Part shown: piece by piece, positions 7,231-10,481 of the stretch
How the letters are laid out: each line of letters opens with the position of its first letter
Position numbering within the stretch: position 1 is the stretch's first letter
Assembly: GCA_023411645.1 (NCBI GenBank)
Contig: JAEYON010000166.1
Span: 1 to 10,481 of the forward strand
DNA from: Bacillota bacterium
Lineage (GTDB): Bacteria > Bacillota > Clostridia > Acetivibrionales > DTU013
Reading direction: 5' to 3'
Length of the DNA stretch: 10,481 bases
Notes under the pieces: generated by a model
Databases searched by the model: none
What the model was told of the DNA's origin: nothing
The model's input: only the letters and a program-made list of their open reading frames with translations
Position numbers and translations under genes: made by a program

Positions 7231-7259
7231 AATATATTCTTCGAGTCGGTTATTCTTAA
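7231..7259 (-). promoter_or_regulatory. Possible weak promoter ahead of the RicA-like gene and mutSL
   Basis: In the 130-nt AT-rich gap after miaB the minus strand has TTAAGA (7259-7254; 4 of 6 matches to TTGACA), a 17-nt spacer and TATATT (7236-7231; 5 of 6 matches to TATAAT). A start near 7224 would leave a short leader that still includes the AAGGAG at 7217. AT-rich DNA gives such matches often, so this is tentative. The rest of the gap shows no terminator. Confidence 0.28.
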
Positions 7260-7331
7260 GTTTTAGTTTTTTGTTTAGCTATTAATCCTTAAGCTAGTTT
7301 TACATCTCACAATTTAAAAATATTATATTCC

Positions 7332-8765
7332 TCAATCCAACGTGCCATCAAGTGACCAGGTGCCCGTATTGGTTATATTTATATTGACAAGTCTGCCTGT
7401 CAGGTCCTTATTACCCTTGAAGTTAACAATTTTATTCGTTCTGGTGCGGCCTGTCAGCATATTGATGCTGTTTTTACTTAAGCCCTCCACCAATATTTCT
7501 GTTCTGCTTCCGGCAAACTGATCATTTATTTCTTTGCTGATACGGTTCTGTAAGTCCGTAAGCGCATCAAATCTTCTTTTTTTCTCATTTTCACTTACCT
7601 GGTCCTGTTTTTTTGCAGCAGGTGTACCCGTACGCTTTGAATACAGGAATGTATAGACATAATCAAAGCGGATTCTTTCAATGAGATCCAGCGTCTGTGA
7701 GAAATCTTCCTCGGTTTCTCCCGGATAACCGACAATAATATCTGTCGTGATTGAAACATCAGGTATTTGCGTTCTTATTCTCTCCACCAGATTTAAATAA
7801 TGAGTTCGGGTATACTTCCTGTTCATTTCACCTAATATTCTGTCGCTCCCCGATTGTATCGGAAGATGCACATGCTCGCACACTTTTTTGCATTCCTTGA
7901 TTGCGCTTATCAGATCATCTGATAAATCCTTAGGGTGAGAGGTCATAAAACGGATACGTTCGATCCCCTCTACACCTTCCAGACTTCGGAGCAGCATTGC
8001 AAAGCTGCTGTCATCCTTCAGATCCAAGCCGTATGAGTTGACATTTTGCCCCAGCAGAGTGATTTCCTTATATCCCTGACGTCCTAAAATCCTCGCCTCA
8101 TCAATGATATCAGTAAGCTTTCTGCTTCTCTCACGTCCCCTGACATATGGAACAATACAATAGGAGCAAAAATTGTTGCAGCCATACATGATCGTCAGCC
8201 ATGCCTTGACAGTATGTTCCCGTTTGATCGGCATTCCCTCAGCAATGGTGCCTTCGGAAGCATCAACACTAGTTACGGTCTTGTTCGAGTTGTATGCTTG
8301 ATAGAGCAGTTCGGGAAATTTATGAAGATTGTGTGTTCCGAATATCAAATCCACATGCCTGTACTTTTTCTCGATGACCTCGACGACTTCCTTTTGCTGC
8401 ATCATACAGCCGCAGACCGCTATTATCAGTCCGGGCTTGCTGCTTTTCAGCTTCTTCAGCGAACCAAGGTGGCCGTAAACCTTCAGTTCGGCATTTTCTC
8501 TGACACAACAGGTATTATAAAGGATCAGATCGGCTTCTGCGGGGCTGTTAACCTGTTTGTATCCCATGGCTTCAAGCATTCCGGCCAGCTTTTCAGAATC
8601 ATTTTCATTCATCTGGCAGCCAAAAGTGCTGATATTGTATGTTTTATCTGCAACGGGATTATGTTCCCGAATCAGGTGTATGAAGGCCTCCTGCCTTGTC
8701 ATTTCATCTTCGCAAGCCAAATTTTTTACCCTGGTGTCCAATGGTTTCTTTTTCCTCCATCTCAT
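7332..8765 (-). CDS. miaB: MiaB, tRNA-2-methylthio-N6-dimethylallyladenosine synthase
   Basis: MiaB is a radical-SAM methylthiotransferase that converts i6A37, made by MiaA, to ms2i6A37. The 477 residues include the N-terminal MTTase domain with cluster ligands Cys50 (TFGCQMN), Cys86 (YNTCCVRE) and Cys120 (VCGCMMQQ). The radical-SAM domain has Cys196, Cys200 and Cys203 in the C-x3-C-x2-C motif (GCNNFCSYC), followed by IVPYVRGRERSR. A C-terminal TRAM domain covers about 410-475. All six cluster cysteines are present. The start is uncertain. The ATG at 8765 has only AGGAAAG about 15 nt upstream. A strong GGAGG (8758-8754) lies inside the reading frame and precedes an in-frame TTG (8741) by 12 nt, and another ATG exists at residue 22. 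The conserved domain is unaffected by this choice. Confidence 0.96.
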   Translation of the reverse strand: MRWRKKKPLDTRVKNLACEDEMTRQEAFIHLIREHNPVADKTYNISTFGCQMNENDSEKLAGMLEAMGYKQVNSPAEADLILYNTCCVRENAELKVYGHLGSLKKLKSSKPGLIIAVCGCMMQQKEVVEVIEKKYRHVDLIFGTHNLHKFPELLYQAYNSNKTVTSVDASEGTIAEGMPIKREHTVKAWLTIMYGCNNFCSYCIVPYVRGRERSRKLTDIIDEARILGRQGYKEITLLGQNVNSYGLDLKDDSSFAMLLRSLEGVEGIERIRFMTSHPKDLSDDLISAIKECKKVCEHVHLPIQSGSDRILGEMNRKYTRTHYLNLVERIRTQIPDVSITTDIIVGYPGETEEDFSQTLDLIERIRFDYVYTFLYSKRTGTPAAKKQDQVSENEKKRRFDALTDLQNRISKEINDQFAGSRTEILVEGLSKNSINMLTGRTRTNKIVNFKGNKDLTGRLVNINITNTGTWSLDGTLD

Positions 8766-8802
8766 TTAGGTATGTGGTTACTTTCCTGGATCATATGCAG
8801 AT

Positions 8803-8837
8803 ATTATATCATGATTCTTTAGAAAGCATGATATAAT
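8803..8837. repeat. Perfect 11-bp inverted repeat inside the element
   Basis: ATTATATCATG (8803-8813) and CATGATATAAT (8827-8837) are exact reverse complements around a 13-nt spacer. The spacer can itself fold (TTCT/AGAA). The arms extend the left direct repeat, so part of the same core sequence occurs in both orientations. It lies about 40 nt upstream of the miaB start and could affect its expression. No U-tract follows on the minus strand. Confidence 0.7.
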
Positions 8838-8903
8838 TGCTCATGCGCGTTTCGGGGCTATGCTCTATGAGCGAAAATTTCGCGCGAGCAGCTAATTCCG
8901 CCG

Positions 8904-8924
8904 GAGGCATATAATATCTGCCTC
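8904..8924 (-). repeat. Short hairpin just after the nagZ-like gene
   Basis: GAGGCA (8904-8909) and TGCCTC (8919-8924) pair across 9 nt, about 24 nt past the stop of the NagZ-like gene in its transcription direction. The following bases are GC-rich (CGGCGG), not a U-run, so a classical intrinsic terminator is not supported. The loop region repeats the GCAGATATTATAT core in inverse orientation. Confidence 0.45.
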
Positions 8925-8947
8925 ACGGATCACATGCAGATATTATA

Positions 8948-10384
8948 TCATTTGACAGGTAGTGCTTCAAATTTTTTGTCGATGGCTTCCAGTCTTTCGT
9001 TAAGTGCTTCCAGATCAATACCGGTCATTGGCAGATCGTTCAAATGATACTTCCGTTTCATACTTAATATCCTGTAAACGCTTTCATCAAGCCGTTCTTG
9101 AGAGATCAATCCCCCACTAACCGCAGTTTTTACAGCCTCAATTGCCTCAAGCTGCTTACTATACCCATGACACACCAGAAGGATATCACTGCCTGCAAGC
9201 AGTGATTTTACAGCGGCTTCACCGATACTGTATTTTTCTTCGATAGCACCCATAGTCATGTCGTCGGTGATTACCACGCCATCAAAGTCCATTCGTTCCC
9301 GCAGTATCTCAGTAATAATGACTTTTGACAGTGATGCGGGATCTTCCGGATCGATTTTGGTCATTATAATATGGGCGATCATTACAGCATCGGTCTGGTT
9401 ATCAATTGCAGACCGAAATGGAACTAATTCAAAGCTCTCCAACCGTTCCATATCATAATCGACTGTTGGCAGTCCGAAATGAGAGTCAACAATGGTGTCT
9501 CCGTGACCTGGAAAGTGTTTAACAACGGGGATTACACCACCGTACCTGATACCGTCCATCAATGGTATTCCATTTTCCACAACGATTTCGGGAGTAGCTC
9601 CGAAAGCTCTGTCTCCAATTGCTGTATTTTGGGGATTGCTCCAGATATCCAGCACCGGCGCAAAATTCATGTTAAATCCAAATGCTTTCGTTTGCAGAGC
9701 AAGCAGGCTTCCAACCTCGTAGGACAAATTTCTGTTGTTTATTTCTCCAATTGATTTAGCCGAGGGCAGCTTTTTTACCTGGTCAGGAAGCCTGCTAATC
9801 CTTCCGCCTTCCTCATCAACCGAAACAAACAGAGGCGCCTTGTTGCTTGAGTTGATCTCTTTAATAGAATTATTCAAGGCAACCAATTGCTCTGCATCCG
9901 TTATATTGCGCTTAAACAGGATTACTCCGCCAATGTGTTTTTGCAGTATTAACTCTTTCAGCGCATTATCAGGAGTTGTCCCCATAAACCCTACTATAAA
10001 CAACTGACCAATTTTTTCATCAAGACTCATTAAGTCTAACAAATCCGCAACAGTACCCTCATCATTTTCAGCATCCTCACCATCCACCTCATCCTCCGGC
10101 AGTGTTGGGCTTTCTTCCGGTTCTTCCGTCTCTCCTCTTTCGGATCCATCTGACAGCTGACCTGGAGATCCGTTCGAAAAACCATCTGCGGAACCGCCGG
10201 GAGAAACATTTGATGATTGTGGTTTCTGTGATGACTTTGTACCTTCAACAGTATCTTGTCCAACCATTCCAACAGTATGATCTTTTTCCCGGCCGCCTTT
10301 TCCGCATGTCGAAAACAGCAGGGTTACTGCGATCAACACCACAGACACAACAATAATTTTTAAAGCATCCCTTTTCTTTATCAT
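8948..10384 (-). CDS. nagZ: Glycoside hydrolase family 3 beta-N-acetylhexosaminidase (NagZ-like), membrane-anchored
   Basis: NagZ enzymes remove beta-linked N-acetylglucosamine from peptidoglycan fragments for cell-wall recycling; in Firmicutes they are often exported. The 478 residues begin with a basic N-terminus and a hydrophobic segment (about 8-25) ending in LLFSTC, with Cys27. This could be a lipoprotein signal, but Phe at -3 and Thr at -1 are atypical, so an uncleaved anchor is also possible. Residues 28-112 form a Ser/Gly/Glu/Asp-rich linker. The GH3 domain follows from about 113, with DEEGGRISR (190-198), KHFPGHGDT (289-297), the Asp300-Ser-His302 acid/base dyad diagnostic of NagZ-type enzymes, and the nucleophile Asp374 in VITDDMTM. 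The ATG at 10384 has an AAGGA about 14 nt upstream, inside the end of the preceding gene, whose stop is 7 nt away. The stop codon lies within the adjacent repeat. Confidence 0.92.
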   Translation of the reverse strand: MIKKRDALKIIVVSVVLIAVTLLFSTCGKGGREKDHTVGMVGQDTVEGTKSSQKPQSSNVSPGGSADGFSNGSPGQLSDGSERGETEEPEESPTLPEDEVDGEDAENDEGTVADLLDLMSLDEKIGQLFIVGFMGTTPDNALKELILQKHIGGVILFKRNITDAEQLVALNNSIKEINSSNKAPLFVSVDEEGGRISRLPDQVKKLPSAKSIGEINNRNLSYEVGSLLALQTKAFGFNMNFAPVLDIWSNPQNTAIGDRAFGATPEIVVENGIPLMDGIRYGGVIPVVKHFPGHGDTIVDSHFGLPTVDYDMERLESFELVPFRSAIDNQTDAVMIAHIIMTKIDPEDPASLSKVIITEILRERMDFDGVVITDDMTMGAIEEKYSIGEAAVKSLLAGSDILLVCHGYSKQLEAIEAVKTAVSGGLISQERLDESVYRILSMKRKYHLNDLPMTGIDLEALNERLEAIDKKFEALPVK

Positions 10385-10391
10385 TTATCAA

Positions 10392-10481
10392 TTAATGTTC
10401 CTTCCAGTTGCTGTATAGTTCAGCGATAATCTTTTCGATAGGAGCCTTTCTCATCTCAATATCCACCACGCCTTCAATAGC
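10392..10481 (-). CDS. C-terminal end of an unidentified protein (partial)
   Basis: An open frame enters from the right edge and ends at TAA (10394-10392), giving the last 29 residues, ending ELYSNWKEH. The other two minus-strand frames hit stops early. The segment looks helical and charged, with alternating Glu/Lys and Ile residues (for example KAPIEKIIAELY). It ends 7 nt before the nagZ-like ATG, and the likely ribosome binding site of that gene (GGAAGGA) lies within these final codons, so the two genes are probably co-transcribed. I do not recognise the family and assign no function. Confidence 0.65.
   Translation of the reverse strand, partial: AIEGVVDIEMRKAPIEKIIAELYSNWKEH

Larger units (their letters stand above)
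8788..8951. repeat. 164-bp structured repeat element between nagZ and miaB
   Basis: Two direct repeats of 25 bp (8788-8812 and 8927-8951) differ at one base; their shared core is ATGCAGATATTATATCAT. They bracket a more GC-rich core with several inverted repeats. The first is an 11-bp perfect hairpin (8803-8813 with 8827-8837). The second is TGCTC...CGCG (8838-8849) against CGCG...GAGCA (8881-8890), enclosing TTTCG/CGAAA. The third is GAGGCA/TGCCTC at 8904-8924, whose middle is an inverted copy of the core repeat. The right-hand copy overlaps the last codons and TGA stop of the NagZ-like gene. No open reading frame of note is present. It could be a small non-autonomous mobile element, a dispersed intergenic repeat, or a processing/termination region. 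Confidence 0.6.

Noticed and set aside
7202..7331. Terminator or riboswitch in the miaB to RicA-like gap
   Set aside because: The 130 nt are AT-rich with only short, poorly paired inverted repeats (such as TAGCT/AGCTA) and no stem followed by a U-run; no riboswitch signature was seen.
8214..8822. A 202-codon plus-strand open frame opposite the miaB N-terminus and part of the repeat
   Set aside because: It is antisense to the conserved radical-SAM and MTTase region of miaB and resembles no known family; the many Phe, Leu and Ile residues reflect reverse-complement codon bias.
8788..8951. CRISPR array suggested by repeated 25-bp units
   Set aside because: There are only two direct copies, spaced by a 114-bp palindrome-rich stretch, with no regular spacers and no cas genes nearby.

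Overview
This looks like chromosomal DNA from a Gram-positive bacterium of the class Clostridia. The reasons are moderate-to-low GC content, strong AGGAGG-type ribosome binding sites, Gram-positive SOS boxes (GAAC-N4-GTTC), a MutL with an endonuclease motif instead of a MutH system, a YlbF/YmcA-family protein beside miaB and mutS, and a short clostridial-type Hfq. The genus cannot be fixed from the sequence alone.

Layout. Bases 1-180 are a compact divergent SOS control region. It holds three LexA boxes, a leftward promoter for a gene of which only seven codons are visible (MNRRYAL), and a rightward promoter for lexA (187-837, the only complete plus-strand gene). lexA converges on a long minus-strand cluster and is separated from it by a terminator hairpin (863-898) whose pairing and U-tract favour the minus-strand transcript. 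In its own transcription order, right to left, the minus strand carries: the last 29 codons of an unidentified gene (10481-10392), a GH3 beta-N-acetylglucosaminidase of NagZ type with an N-terminal membrane anchor (10384-8948), a 164-bp structured repeat element (8951-8788), miaB, a RicA/YmcA-like YlbF-family gene, mutS, mutL, miaA and hfq.

How the genes fit together. miaA and miaB encode successive steps of one tRNA modification at A37 (i6A, then ms2i6A). mutS and mutL form the mismatch-repair pair and are set up for translational coupling, with 1 nt between stop and start. Hfq is an RNA chaperone and LexA is the SOS repressor. The miaB-ymcA-(cotE)-mutS-mutL order is also known from Bacillus subtilis, here without cotE. 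This suggests the small YlbF-family gene corresponds to ymcA (ricA). Its C-terminal four-cysteine tail fits the iron-sulfur Ric (YmcA/YlbF/YaaT) complex.

Overall this is a housekeeping region. I see no CRISPR array, transposase, toxin-antitoxin pair, phage gene or defence system, and no clear undescribed system. The least explained parts are the repeat/hairpin element between nagZ and miaB, the cysteine-rich tail of the RicA-like protein, the inverted repeat ahead of hfq, and the atypical lipobox and disordered linker of the NagZ-like protein.
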